DNA of 64,000 nt from Bacillus weihaiensis (GCF_001889165.1 NZ_CP016020.1:1772501-1836500); one strand, 5' to 3'. Shown: positions 52,346 to 61,300, numbered from the stretch's first letter. The notes: a model not told the origin generated them from the letters alone. Numbers and translations are program-made.

Positions 52346-53245
52346 ATGAAGGAATTCGTCAACAAAAATGACTTTATCGAAACCGTCCAAATGAAGGGCT
52401 TAACAATTTCGTTAATAGCTTCGGGTGATCATACAGAAATCATTCATCATAAATTAGAAGCTCATACGAGATGGGCCTTAGAACCAGAAGAAGGCTGGAC
52501 AGCCTTAGAATACTTATTCATCCTTTCGGGAGAATTAACCCTCATAAATAAGGATGGTCCTACCACTCTTAAAGCTGGTGACTCATTTTATCGATCTCCT
52601 GTTAATGAACATTTTGTCTTTCAGTCAACACAACCTACTGAATTCTTATATATTTCCTCACAACCTGTGTTTCATCGGTATAGCAATATTTCCAGAGATT
52701 TGGTGAAACTGGCCGTATCTATTGAAAAAAAAGATGGTTATACGAGTGATCATTGTGCTAGAATAAGTAAAATGTCTATGCAAGTTGGTGAAAAGCTAGG
52801 CTTGAATTCTAGACAATTATTAAGACTAAATATGGCTTCTTTTTTCCATGATATTGGGAAGATAAAAATACCTCTTGAGATTCTATTAAAACCGGGAGAG
52901 CTAACGAATAAGGAATGGGAAATTATGAAGCTTCACACTACCTATGGTAGAGAGGTTTTAGAAGAAACTAAATTACCCTTACTCATAGATGCTGGGAGAA
53001 TTGTCGAACAACATCACGAACGGTATGATGGAAAAGGCTATCCATTTGGGTTGAAGAAAACTGAGATTGATATAGAGGCTTTTATTATTTCCGTAGTAGA
53101 TTCATATGACGCGATGATAACGGATCGACCTTATAGTAAAGCAATGCCAAAAGAAGATGCGCTAACTGAAATCGTTGATTGTCGTGGCACGATGTATTCA
53201 CCGGATGTAGTAGATGCTTTTATTTCTATACAACACATTCTATAA
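52346..53245 (+). CDS. Cupin-HD-GYP fusion protein (putative cyclic-di-nucleotide phosphodiesterase)
   Basis: A 299-residue soluble protein with two domains. An N-terminal cupin barrel (residues about 40-105; LEYLFILSGELTLINKDGPT then LKAGDSFYRSP) could bind a small ligand or metal. The C-terminal HD-GYP domain (from about 125) has FFHDIGKIKIP with the HD pair, then HTTYGREVL, IVEQHHERYDGKGYPFGL containing the GYP motif, and VVDSYDAM. HD-GYP proteins cleave cyclic di-GMP or related cyclic dinucleotides. The cupin may be the sensory input. AAGAGAGG precedes the ATG. A small exported protein gene follows 9 bases downstream. Confidence 0.9.
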   Translation: MKEFVNKNDFIETVQMKGLTISLIASGDHTEIIHHKLEAHTRWALEPEEGWTALEYLFILSGELTLINKDGPTTLKAGDSFYRSPVNEHFVFQSTQPTEFLYISSQPVFHRYSNISRDLVKLAVSIEKKDGYTSDHCARISKMSMQVGEKLGLNSRQLLRLNMASFFHDIGKIKIPLEILLKPGELTNKEWEIMKLHTTYGREVLEETKLPLLIDAGRIVEQHHERYDGKGYPFGLKKTEIDIEAFIISVVDSYDAMITDRPYSKAMPKEDALTEIVDCRGTMYSPDVVDAFISIQHIL

Positions 53246-53254
53246 GGAGGATAA

Positions 53255-53578
53255 ATGATGAAAAAGCTTGGACTTATCTTATTTGCATTATTATTTGTGG
53301 TTCTACTTAATGTGAACCCAGCTAAAGCTGCATATTTACCAGAATATGATAAATATGTAGAGGTTTCATACGAGGATGCTAGATACATAGCAGACCTAGT
53401 AGGTTTAAAAGGGATACCTCTTGGAGCAGAAACGGCAAAATTAAGTTTTGATGCACAAGAGAAACTCATTGCAAAAATAGAAGCTCGTTTAGGTAAAGAA
53501 ATTGACCACTATTATATTTGGTTAACAGTAGATGGTGAAAAAGTACTAGGAATAGACCCACCAGTTCCGATGTTTTAA
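53255..53578 (+). CDS. Small secreted protein of unknown function
   Basis: A 107-residue exported protein. GGAGG precedes tandem ATG codons at 53255 and 53258. The signal peptide (MMKKLGLILFALLFVVLLNV, then NPAKAAYL) has a likely cleavage after AKA. The mature part of about 80 residues is a small alpha/beta domain (EVSYEDARYIADLVGLKGIP; EKLIAKIEARLGKEIDH) with no cysteine. It is nine bases after the HD-GYP gene, so it is probably co-transcribed with that signalling enzyme. No family is recognised. Confidence 0.72.
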   Translation: MMKKLGLILFALLFVVLLNVNPAKAAYLPEYDKYVEVSYEDARYIADLVGLKGIPLGAETAKLSFDAQEKLIAKIEARLGKEIDHYYIWLTVDGEKVLGIDPPVPMF

Positions 53579-53623
53579 TAATTACTCTTCCTTAGGAAGT
53601 CAGTAATTTATACGAAAACTAAT

Positions 53624-53660
53624 AAAAACCTCCTCTTCATGTCAAGAGGAGGTTTTTATT
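53624..53660 (+). terminator. Intrinsic terminator
   Basis: AAAAACCTCCTCTT pairs perfectly with AAGAGGAGGTTTTT across CATGTC. Confidence 0.92.
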
Positions 53661-53829
53661 TAGGAAGATAGAAAATAAGTAGAAGATGTATTGAATTAGT
53701 AACGTAGTTTACATTGTTAACAGGCTTTTCCTAATAAATCTAAGATTCCGAATAATCTTCAGTGTATTGACGGTTATGTATAGATTATATTAATTTTAAA
53801 GAAGGACTATAATTACTGGGGGAAAAAGC

Positions 53830-54456
53830 TTGGACATATTTAAAAAATTAGTAGTAGTTATTATGGGTTTATTTTTAACATCATTTGGGATTAAAATATT
53901 ATCAGATAGTTTTTTAACGTTCGGTGGAACAGCGGGATTAGCAACGATTCTAACATATATGACTGGCTTTTCATGGGGTGTACTATTTTTCATTGTTAAT
54001 CTTCCATTTTTCGCTATATCAATACAGGAATTAGGCAAATGGTTTACGTTGTCTAGCTTATTATCTATTACAGGGATCTCTTTTATAAGAGAGTGGTTTG
54101 ATCTAGTTATACCTACTATTGGAATTCATCCACTGTTATCAGCTATTGTTGCTGGAGTCATAATCGGGATAGGTGTTACATTTGTCCTTAATAATGGCTC
54201 TTCCTTAGGTGGTATTCACATTTTAGGCTTATTTATTGATAAGAAGTTCGGTATTAATAGAGGTATTGTCCTGTTTGTATGTGATTCACTAATTATCCTG
54301 TTTGCGGTCGCTTTAGTTGGATGGAGTAGAGCTATTCTATCTATTCTATGCATCTTTATTGCTAGTAGTATTATCGGACGTTATAAAAAATCTCCAATTA
54401 AAGAGATGGAACGTGATCAAGAAGGTTCCTTCTCAGAAAATCGCTTAACTTCTTAA
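53830..54456 (+). CDS. YitT-family membrane protein without the DUF2179 domain
   Basis: A 208-residue integral membrane protein with five to six helices. The family signature is the opening LTSFGIKILSDSFLTFGGTA then GLATILTYMTG, and later VIIGIGVTFVLNNGSSLGG. Full-length YitT proteins (about 280 residues) carry a cytosolic DUF2179 domain; this one ends soon after the last helix with a short polar tail, so it is a short form or natural truncation. The start is TTG 53830 behind GGGGGAA. The transported substrate of the family is unknown. Confidence 0.78.
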   Translation: MDIFKKLVVVIMGLFLTSFGIKILSDSFLTFGGTAGLATILTYMTGFSWGVLFFIVNLPFFAISIQELGKWFTLSSLLSITGISFIREWFDLVIPTIGIHPLLSAIVAGVIIGIGVTFVLNNGSSLGGIHILGLFIDKKFGINRGIVLFVCDSLIILFAVALVGWSRAILSILCIFIASSIIGRYKKSPIKEMERDQEGSFSENRLTS

Positions 54457-54459
54457 AAG

Positions 54460-54500
54460 AACTACTCTAAATTGGAGACAATTTAGGGTAGTTTTTTTTT
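54460..54500 (+). terminator. Intrinsic terminator
   Basis: AACTACTCTAAATTG pairs with CAATTTAGGGTAGTT across GAGA, followed by a long T-run. Confidence 0.92.
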
Positions 54501-54528
54501 CGGGATGGAAAGATAAAATAGTGTACTT

Positions 54529-54603
54529 TGCTTTGGTACCGAGCTCCAACGTCCATACTTGCAAAATGGTCAGGTGTTGAGTTCCAAAGCAGACCGTGCA
54601 AGT
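54529..54603. repeat. Nested inverted-repeat element
   Basis: Two overlapping stem options exist: TGCTTTGG (54529-54536) with CCAAAGCA (54584-54591), and ACTTGCA-aaat-GGTC (54557-54571) with GACC-g-TGCAAGT (54592-54603). The block is GC-richer than its surroundings and noncoding. Like the elements at 15876 and 23785 it is probably a decayed repeat. Confidence 0.45.
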
Positions 54604-54654
54604 ACAGTCGGTGTGAGATCTCCAAGCCTGTAGAATGCCGGTTATGTAATAAAG

Positions 54655-54702
54655 TTGACAGTCAAAGAACTTTTCACTATAATTTATCTTGAATTCGAGA
54701 TA
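54655..54702 (+). promoter_or_regulatory. mhqOD promoter with MhqR-type operator
   Basis: A near-consensus sigma-A promoter, TTGACA (54655-54660), 17 bases, TATAAT (54678-54683), is followed at once by the palindrome TATCTTGAATTCGAGATA (54685-54702), one mismatch from perfect. This matches the TATCTCGAATTCGAGATA-type box I know for the MarR-family repressor MhqR. It covers the transcription start, which fits repression. Confidence 0.85.
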
Positions 54703-54753
54703 TTAGTTTTTAAGAGATAATGTTGAAGTCGTATCATAAAGGATGTGTTGATT

Positions 54754-55737
54754 ATGAATAGGAAACCATTGAAAGGAATTCACCATGTTTCTGCTTTAAC
54801 AGCTAATGCCAGTGAGAATTTTTCTTTTTATACGAAATCGTTAGGAATGAGACTAGTTAAAAAAACAGTGAATCAAGATGATACAAGTGTATATCACCTG
54901 TTCTATGCAGATGAAAGAGGAAATCCAGGTACAGACTTAACCTTCTTTGAAATCCCACGAGCAGGTAGAACTTATCATGGAACAAATGCGGTGACAACTA
55001 CTGGATTACGAGTGAAGTCGAATGATTCTCTCATCTATTGGAAAAAACGATTTGAGAAATTAACTATTGAACATGACAACATAGAAGTGTTGAAAGATAG
55101 AAAAACATTAGCGTTTAGAGATCACGAGGGTCAAAGGCTTCGACTTATCTCAGATGAAAATAACCAAGGGGTAGAGGGGGGAATTCCTTGGGAGGGAAGT
55201 CCAGTTTCTACTGAGCATGCTATAGTTGGCCTTGGTCCTGTTGAGTTAACAGTATCTCGTATTGAAAGGACTGCTAACGTGTTAACAGATGTATTAGGCT
55301 TTAGAGAAGGAGCAAGTTATACGAAACCTTCGACTCAACAAAATGTAAGAGTATTTGAAACAGGAGAAGGTGGAACAGGTGCTGAAATCCACTTAATTGA
55401 AGAGAGAGAAATGGAAAGAGAAAGGCCTGGGCGTGGAAGTGTGCACCATGTTGCATTTAGAGTTGAGAATACGGATGAATTGCATAAGTGGGTCAATGTA
55501 TTAGATGAAAATCATCTTCCGAACTCAGGATTTATTGAACGTTATTATTTTCGTTCCTTATATTTTCGAGAACCGAATGGCATCTTATTTGAATTAGCAA
55601 CAGATGGACCCGGTTTTGAAGGTGATGAAGATTTTGAAGTGTTAGGAGAAAAACTATCCTTACCACCTTACTTTGAGGAACGTCGTACTGAAATTGAAGC
55701 GAAGCTAAAACCATTACCTACTAAGGAAGGTGAATGA
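54754..55737 (+). CDS. mhqO: Ring-cleaving dioxygenase, MhqO/MhqA type
   Basis: A 327-residue extradiol-type dioxygenase of the glyoxalase superfamily, made of paired VOC modules. The first begins KGIHHVSALTANASENFSFY, with metal ligand His near residue 9; the second includes GRGSVHHVAFRVENTDELHK and GILFELATDGPGFEGDE with the glutamate ligand. In B. subtilis MhqO is induced by quinones and thiol-reactive compounds and cleaves hydroquinone-type rings or conjugates. ATG 54754 follows AAGGATG. mhqD overlaps by 4 bases. Confidence 0.92.
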   Translation: MNRKPLKGIHHVSALTANASENFSFYTKSLGMRLVKKTVNQDDTSVYHLFYADERGNPGTDLTFFEIPRAGRTYHGTNAVTTTGLRVKSNDSLIYWKKRFEKLTIEHDNIEVLKDRKTLAFRDHEGQRLRLISDENNQGVEGGIPWEGSPVSTEHAIVGLGPVELTVSRIERTANVLTDVLGFREGASYTKPSTQQNVRVFETGEGGTGAEIHLIEEREMERERPGRGSVHHVAFRVENTDELHKWVNVLDENHLPNSGFIERYYFRSLYFREPNGILFELATDGPGFEGDEDFEVLGEKLSLPPYFEERRTEIEAKLKPLPTKEGE

Positions 55738-56345
55738 TGATGGAACATATCTTTATTAAAGGAATAAATGAACAAGCCCCAACGTTATTACTTCTTCATG
55801 GAACTGGGGGAAATGAAAAAGACTTACTTCCACTAGCAGAAATGATCGACAAGAGTGCGAATGTCTTGGGAGTGAGAGGGAATGTAGTCGAGAATGGAAT
55901 GCCTCGATATTTTAAAAGACTTGCTGAAGGGGTGTTCGACGAGGCAGATTTACTTTATAGAACGAAGGAGCTTTCAGATTTCTTAGATGATATGTCAAAT
56001 ACATATCAATTCGATAGAAAACAAGTCGTTGCGATCGGGTACTCAAATGGTGCAAATATAGCTGCTAGTATGATATTTCATGACCAACACGCATTCGCAG
56101 GGGCTGTATTGCTAAAGCCGATGGTACCGTTAAGAAATATAAAATTACCTAATTTGACTTCACTAAAAATTTTTATTGGGGCAGGGAAAAATGACCCTCT
56201 TATTCCAGGTAAGGAGACAATTGAGTTAAAAGAAATGCTTAGAAAAGCAGGTGCTCAGGTTGAGGAATACTGGGGAGAAGCAGGCCACCAATTAACCAGA
56301 GAAGAGATTCTTAAAGCAAAAGATTGGTTTGAAAAGAACTTTTAA
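55734..56345 (+). CDS. mhqD: MhqD-type carboxylesterase/hydrolase
   Basis: A 203-residue alpha/beta hydrolase of the phospholipase/carboxylesterase family. Oxyanion element LLLHGTGGNEKDLL is followed by the nucleophile elbow VAIGYSNGANIAASM, the acid in GAGKNDPLIP, and the histidine in GEAGHQLT. Start is ATG 55734 (two more ATG follow) overlapping the mhqO stop (ATGA), with GGAAGG upstream, which indicates tight coupling. MhqD is the esterase of the MhqR regulon in B. subtilis and is linked to quinone and diamide resistance. mhqN and mhqR are not next to it here. Confidence 0.92.
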   Translation: MMMEHIFIKGINEQAPTLLLLHGTGGNEKDLLPLAEMIDKSANVLGVRGNVVENGMPRYFKRLAEGVFDEADLLYRTKELSDFLDDMSNTYQFDRKQVVAIGYSNGANIAASMIFHDQHAFAGAVLLKPMVPLRNIKLPNLTSLKIFIGAGKNDPLIPGKETIELKEMLRKAGAQVEEYWGEAGHQLTREEILKAKDWFEKNF

Positions 56346-56456
56346 CAATGATACTAGTTTGTCGATAGAAGTATGAGGATTATGAAAAGATGCAGCTTAG
56401 TAGACTTCACGGAGGAATACACTTTAAGAAAAACGTTTAATTGAGCTATAAATGAT

Positions 56457-56502
56457 AAAGGTGAGATTTCTGTTTCGTAAAATAGAGAATCACACCTTTT
56501 TC
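56457..56502. terminator. Bidirectional terminator between convergent genes
   Basis: AAAGGTGAGATT pairs with AATCACACCTTT with one mismatch, flanked by T-run on the plus strand and A/T on the other. Confidence 0.75.
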
Positions 56503-56506
56503 CATC

Positions 56507-57175
56507 TTATAAGCTATTTAATGGCTCTAGACATTCAGCTGTATCATTTTTTGGAGAATTAACAGAACTTGATACAGTGAAGCGTTCCATCGCATTTGAA
56601 TGGTAAGGAACAAGGAATGATTTTAAGGAATGTATATCATGATAATCTCGATCTAACCAAAGATCCTGACACTGCTTCGGTAATATGACTGGCATTCGAT
56701 CATGTACATCTTCTGTGATTTCGTTTGCTGTAGTAGTAATGATTGTACACGAAAAGAGCGGTTTTCCCCCATCATTCCATTTTTCCCATAGACCTGCCAT
56801 GGCAAACGGCTTGCGATTCTTCATCACAAATCGGATCGGCTCCTTTTTAGTTCCGTCCTTTTTCCATTCAAAAAATCCATCAGAAAGGATTAGGCATCTT
56901 TGAGAAAGAAATGGTTTTTTAAAACTTGATTTTTCATCAATGGTTTCAGCACGTGCATTTATCATTTTATATCCAATTTTAGCATCCTTCGCCCATGGTG
57001 GTATAAGTCCCCATTTCATATACACTCCAATCCGTTCTTTTCTATTCGAACCAACGACTAGTATGTTTTGAGAGGGTGCGATGTTGTACCGTTCATACAT
57101 CTCATCATCTAAACGAAAGTTGAACTCTTCTTGTAAAATTTCTTGGTCTGTTGCCAGAGAAAAACGCCCACACAT
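56507..57175 (-). CDS. SRAP-domain protein (YedK/HMCES family)
   Basis: A 222-residue SOS-response-associated peptidase. The N-terminal MCGRFSLATD provides Cys2, which becomes the N-terminus and forms a stable thiazolidine cross-link with abasic sites in single-stranded DNA. Other conserved elements are YNIAPSQNILVV, WGLIPPWAKDAK, KMINARAETIDEKSSF, ILSDGFFEWKK and HDRMPVILP, containing the catalytic glutamate and histidine. Length is typical. The ribosome site is AGGAGGTAAT. The protein shields abasic sites during replication. No DNA-damage box was clear upstream. Confidence 0.93.
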   Translation of the reverse strand: MCGRFSLATDQEILQEEFNFRLDDEMYERYNIAPSQNILVVGSNRKERIGVYMKWGLIPPWAKDAKIGYKMINARAETIDEKSSFKKPFLSQRCLILSDGFFEWKKDGTKKEPIRFVMKNRKPFAMAGLWEKWNDGGKPLFSCTIITTTANEITEDVHDRMPVILPKQCQDLWLDRDYHDIHSLKSFLVPYHSNAMERFTVSSSVNSPKNDTAECLEPLNSL

Positions 57176-57318
57176 CCTATTACCTCCTGAGATAAATGTT
57201 TTTTTCTATTGTACATGATTTAAACAAAAAATATAATTTTTGCCCAACTAGATTTTTACCCATAACGAAGTTAAGCCTCCCTACATATAGTAATACATAA
57301 AAAGCAGGAGGTGATATC

Positions 57319-57420
57319 ATGAGTGGTGCAGGTGGTTACGGTGCAGGTTTTGCATTGATCGTTGTATTGTTTATCCTTTTAATTATCATTGGAGCTTCAT
57401 ATGTAGGTTATGGCTACTAA
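57319..57420 (+). CDS. YjcZ-family sporulation mini-protein
   Basis: A 33-residue protein: MSGAGGYGAGFALIVVLFIL, then LIIIGASYVGYGY. A glycine/tyrosine-rich head precedes one hydrophobic helix and a short aromatic tail. This is the standard pattern of the Bacillus YjcZ/YhjO family, made during sporulation and thought to sit in the coat or membrane. AGGAGGTGAT precedes the ATG at ideal spacing. Such genes are easily missed because of their size. Confidence 0.9.
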   Translation: MSGAGGYGAGFALIVVLFILLIIIGASYVGYGY

Positions 57421-57435
57421 TAAAGAAAAATAAGA

Positions 57436-57485
57436 GTAGAGAGCTTGGAGTTTTAACCTAAAAATTAAAACTTCAAGCTCTTTTC
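57436..57485 (+). terminator. Intrinsic terminator
   Basis: AGAGCTTGGAGTTTTAA pairs with TTAAAACTTCAAGCTCT (one G-U), followed by TTTT. Confidence 0.9.
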
Positions 57486-57596
57486 CATTAAAACTTCATA
57501 ACCTCTATAAGGAATATGAGCATTTTGCTTTTCATTTCGTTTTCAATAAGTCATCATAGAGAGGTAGGAAAAAATGTCATAAGGGGTGTGTATACA

Positions 57597-58433
57597 TTGA
57601 TCCATTTACAAAGTACAACAACACTACATAATGGGGTTAAAATGCCTTGGTTTGGTTTAGGGGTATTTAAAGTCGAAGATGGACAAGATGTGGTCAATTC
57701 TGTTACCGCTGCCATTGAAAATGGTTATCGAAGCATTGACACAGCAGCTATTTATGGAAATGAAGAAGGCGTTGGTAAAGCAATTGCTGATTGCAATGTA
57801 CCAAGGGAAGAGCTTTTCATTACAACAAAAGTATGGAATTCAGAACAGGGATATGATTCAACGTTAGCTGCTTTTGAAGAAAGTATGAATAAATTAGGGA
57901 TTGATTATTTAGATTTATACCTTATACATTGGCCGGTTGCAGAGTATGGTTTGTATGTTGATACTTGGAAAGCGTTGGAAAAGCTATACAAAGATGGTCG
58001 AGTACGTGCAATTGGTGTAAGTAATTTCCAAGAGCACCACTTGCAAGATTTAATTGATCGATGTGAAATTGTTCCAATGGTGAATCAGGTAGAATATCAT
58101 CCACGATTAACTCAAACGAAACTACATAATTTTTGTAAGGAACATCACATTCAATTAGAAGCTTGGTCACCCTTGATGCAGGGAGGCTTACTCGATGATC
58201 CTACATTAACTGAGATTGCACAAAAGTACAACAAATCAACAGCACAAGTAATCTTACGATGGGATCTGCAAAATGAGGTTGTTACAATACCAAAATCAGT
58301 AAAATCCCACCGTATTGTAGAAAATGCTAACATTTTTGATTTTGAGTTATCTAATGACGATATGGACCGCATTCATGCACTTAACCAAGATAAGCGCGTT
58401 GGTCCAAATCCTGACGAATTTAACAAGAGATAA
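57597..58433 (+). CDS. yvgN: Aldo/keto reductase (glyoxal/methylglyoxal reductase)
   Basis: A 278-residue NADPH-dependent aldo/keto reductase closely following B. subtilis YvgN. LHNGVKMPWFGLGVFKVEDG opens the barrel. The tetrad is Asp (YRSIDTAAIYGNEEGVG), Tyr in the same segment, Lys (TTKVWN) and His (LYLIHWPV). The cofactor loop is TIPKSVKSHRIVENANIFDF. Start TTG 57597 follows AAGGGG at about ten bases; a longer frame has no ribosome site. It detoxifies methylglyoxal and reactive aldehydes. A terminator follows. Confidence 0.93.
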   Translation: MIHLQSTTTLHNGVKMPWFGLGVFKVEDGQDVVNSVTAAIENGYRSIDTAAIYGNEEGVGKAIADCNVPREELFITTKVWNSEQGYDSTLAAFEESMNKLGIDYLDLYLIHWPVAEYGLYVDTWKALEKLYKDGRVRAIGVSNFQEHHLQDLIDRCEIVPMVNQVEYHPRLTQTKLHNFCKEHHIQLEAWSPLMQGGLLDDPTLTEIAQKYNKSTAQVILRWDLQNEVVTIPKSVKSHRIVENANIFDFELSNDDMDRIHALNQDKRVGPNPDEFNKR

Positions 58434-58435
58434 AG

Positions 58436-58472
58436 AAAAAGCAGTGAAACCTATTCGTTTCACTGCTTTTTC
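58436..58472 (+). terminator. Intrinsic terminator of yvgN
   Basis: AAAAAGCAGTGAAAC pairs with GTTTCACTGCTTTTT across a short loop. Confidence 0.92.
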
Positions 58473-58592
58473 TGCTTCTAATTCATAAATGAAGATATGT
58501 ATGACAGGTGACTAGGAAAAGGAGATGAATAGAGGTGCTTAACAATGAGATGATAATAGATATATCTACGGTGCATAGAAAGGTTCGTTGAA

Positions 58593-60053
58593 ATGAAAAC
58601 ATATAAATATTTATGTAGAATCTTATTATTTATCCTTGCTTCTATGTCATGTTCATTGACTGTTGCCGAAGCAAGTCTGCCTTCGAGTGAATCCATAACT
58701 GAAAGGTTAGATGCTCTCCCGCAATTACGTGGAGCAAGTATCGCCGTAAGCATTCGGTCTATACAAACTGGTGAAATTTTATATCAATATAATGGTGATA
58801 AAAGGCTTTCTCCAGCCTCGAATATGAAGCTATTTACAGGAGCTGCAGCCCTTCAAATGTTGGGATCAAAACATACTTTTCATACAGAAATTCATACAGA
58901 TGGAAAACAAAAATGGAAGGTACTACTCGGAAATCTATATCTTGTGGGAAAAGGTGATCCAACTTTAACCAAAGCTGAATTAGATCAATTTGCAAAAGCT
59001 TTAAAAGAGCAGGGGATAGACTATATAAGTGGAGATCTAATTGGTGACGATTCTTGGTATGATGATGTGAGGTATTCAATTGATTTGCCTTGGAGCGATG
59101 AACAAACATACTATGGAGCCCCGATCTCTGCATTAACTACCTCACCAACAAACGATTATAATGCTGGATCCATTCTAATTACGATTACACCAAGCGATTC
59201 CATTGACGCAGCCCCACTAGTACAATTAACACCGCCAACAACCTTTGTCTCAATAAAAAACAATGCGAGAACAACAAAATCAACGAGTAAACCAACGATT
59301 AAATTAAATCGTAACCATTTAACTAACACTGTCGAGATTGTTGGGGAAATACCAATAGCCTATCCAGCGGTAAAAGAGTCGATAGCTATTACCAATCCAA
59401 CAAATTATACACTAACTCTTTTTCAAGAATCTTTAGAAGAGCAAGGAATTAAAGTGTTAGGGAGCTTAAAGAGAGGGGAAGTACCAAATAAAACGATCAG
59501 AATGTTGGACCGAGCTTCAGTTCCGTTAGAAGAGTTAGTTGTTCCCTTTATGAAACAGAGCAATAATACTATAGCAGAAATACTCATTAAGGAAATGGGG
59601 AGAAAAGGAGAAGGGGAAGGTAGCTGGTATAGTGGTTTAGCTATAGAAAAGAAGATATTAACTGAAATGGGAGTATCCTTAAACGACATGGTGTTTCGAG
59701 ATGGTTCTGGTATTTCCCATTTAAACTTAACAACGGCAAATACTGTAACGAACCTCTTATTTGTTGCTCAAGATCAACCATGGTTTCACTCTTTTTATAA
59801 ATCCCTACCTGTAGCAGGGATTGAAGAAAAACAAATAGGAGGTACATTAAAGGGAAGGTTTATTGATTCTCCATTTAAAGGAAAAATAGTGGCAAAGACG
59901 GGTTCACTAACGAATGTAAGTAGCTTATCAGGGTATTTAGGAAATGGAAGAGAGAGGGAGTATATTTTTGCGATTATGATGAATCATTTAAGTGAAAATC
60001 AGGATGGAAAAGAAATGGAAGAAAAAATCATAAATTTACTTTTTAATGAATAG
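58593..60053 (+). CDS. dacC: D-alanyl-D-alanine carboxypeptidase/endopeptidase (PBP4a, DacC)
   Basis: A 486-residue class C low-molecular-weight penicillin-binding protein. A signal peptide ends near VAEAS. The catalytic SxxK is in LSPASNMKLFTGAAA (about residue 75), followed by the family's long inserted domains II/III, then SNN in MKQSNNTIAEIL and the KTG box in GKIVAKTGSLTNVSSL. Length and layout match B. subtilis DacC. It trims or cleaves peptidoglycan cross-links outside the membrane, usually in stationary phase. AAAGG precedes the ATG. Confidence 0.94.
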   Translation: MKTYKYLCRILLFILASMSCSLTVAEASLPSSESITERLDALPQLRGASIAVSIRSIQTGEILYQYNGDKRLSPASNMKLFTGAAALQMLGSKHTFHTEIHTDGKQKWKVLLGNLYLVGKGDPTLTKAELDQFAKALKEQGIDYISGDLIGDDSWYDDVRYSIDLPWSDEQTYYGAPISALTTSPTNDYNAGSILITITPSDSIDAAPLVQLTPPTTFVSIKNNARTTKSTSKPTIKLNRNHLTNTVEIVGEIPIAYPAVKESIAITNPTNYTLTLFQESLEEQGIKVLGSLKRGEVPNKTIRMLDRASVPLEELVVPFMKQSNNTIAEILIKEMGRKGEGEGSWYSGLAIEKKILTEMGVSLNDMVFRDGSGISHLNLTTANTVTNLLFVAQDQPWFHSFYKSLPVAGIEEKQIGGTLKGRFIDSPFKGKIVAKTGSLTNVSSLSGYLGNGREREYIFAIMMNHLSENQDGKEMEEKIINLLFNE

Positions 60054-60373
60054 GCATGGTTTCTGATTCACCTCTATATATTTAGTTATTATCAAAAATG
60101 AAGCAGGTTAGTAAGATCTAGCGAGCGTGATCATTTCATCTTTATGTCATCCGAAAACGTTGAGAAATTCTTTTGATAGTGTCTTCCGGAAGCTCTTCAA
60201 TAACAGAAGTATTAGATCAATTGTGATGAAGCTATGTATAACAACTCTTGTAAGAAACGACTTGTAGCTAAGGCAAACTTTAAAATCCTTGCTTTTAAAA
60301 TGATTTTTCAAGAGAAAAAATGGGTATGTTAGTAATATAGTAAGGTTCGGAAACCGGATAGGGGGAAAAGTAA
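60054..60373. other. Intergenic region before speD
   Basis: About 320 bases with no supported gene. TCTTCCGGAAG near 60182 is a small palindrome. A GGGGGAAAAG ribosome site at 60361-60370 belongs to speD. No recognised riboswitch. Confidence 0.35.
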
Positions 60374-61198
60374 ATGAAGCTAACACCTGAGCAAAGAATC
60401 CAGTTACACGGGTTTAATAATCTTACAAAGTCTCTAAGCTTTAATATGTATGATATTTGTTATACGAAAACAAAAGAGGAAAGAGAAGCCTATATTGAGT
60501 ATATTGATGAGCAATATAATGCTGATCGATTAACAACCATTCTAGAATCAGTTACAGACATTATTGGTGCTCATGTTTTGAATATTGCTAAACAAGATTA
60601 TGTACCACAGGGTGCAAGTGTCACCATTTTAGTATCGGAAGGACCTGTAGTTGAGGTACCGAATGGCTCGTTTGATGAATCACCTGGACCTCTTCCTTCT
60701 GCTGTTGTCATGGGGTTGGATAAAAGCCATATTACAGTTCATACATATCCTGAGTATCATCCAAATGAAGGGATTAGTACGTTTAGAGCAGATATCGATG
60801 TCTCGACATGTGGAGAAATTTCGCCTTTAAAGGCGCTCAATTATCTCATTCATTCCTTTGATACAGATATTATGACAATGGACTATCGAGTTAGAGGGTT
60901 TACAAGGGATATTAACGGTCATAAGCTATTTATTGATCACGATATAAGTTCAATCCAGAACTATATACCTGAAAAAGTAAAAAAACAATTTCATATGATT
61001 GATGTAAACATTTATCAAGAAAATATCTTTCATACGAAATGTAAGCTGAAGAAATTTGATTTAAACAATTACCTGTTTGGTTATACAAAGGACAAATTAA
61101 GTGAAGCAGAACAGGAGCAAATAACAGATAGCTTAACAAAAGAAATGGATGAAATTTTCTATGGGAAGAACATCGTCGATACACACAAAGAGGATTGA
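60374..61198 (+). CDS. speD: S-adenosylmethionine decarboxylase proenzyme, E. coli (class 1A) type
   Basis: A 274-residue pyruvoyl enzyme making the aminopropyl donor for spermidine. It follows E. coli SpeD almost throughout: [40 protein letters not shown]-like core, then [19 protein letters not shown] with autocleavage before Ser118, [20 protein letters not shown], and [17 protein letters not shown]. This differs from the short (about 126-residue) SpeH of B. subtilis. No spermidine synthase is adjacent. A terminator lies 100 bases downstream. Confidence 0.95.
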   Translation: MKLTPEQRIQLHGFNNLTKSLSFNMYDICYTKTKEEREAYIEYIDEQYNADRLTTILESVTDIIGAHVLNIAKQDYVPQGASVTILVSEGPVVEVPNGSFDESPGPLPSAVVMGLDKSHITVHTYPEYHPNEGISTFRADIDVSTCGEISPLKALNYLIHSFDTDIMTMDYRVRGFTRDINGHKLFIDHDISSIQNYIPEKVKKQFHMIDVNIYQENIFHTKCKLKKFDLNNYLFGYTKDKLSEAEQEQITDSLTKEMDEIFYGKNIVDTHKED

Positions 61199-61300
61199 GT
61201 TTATTTTTAGGTTTGGATAAAAATTGACTATACTCTAATCTTTATCAGCGATTTAAGCCACATTGTTCTTGAAATTCAATACCCGAAGTAAATCAACCAT

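Noticed and set aside
58478-58753. Minus-strand 91-codon frame upstream of dacC
   Set aside because: It overlaps the dacC start antisense and lacks a ribosome site.
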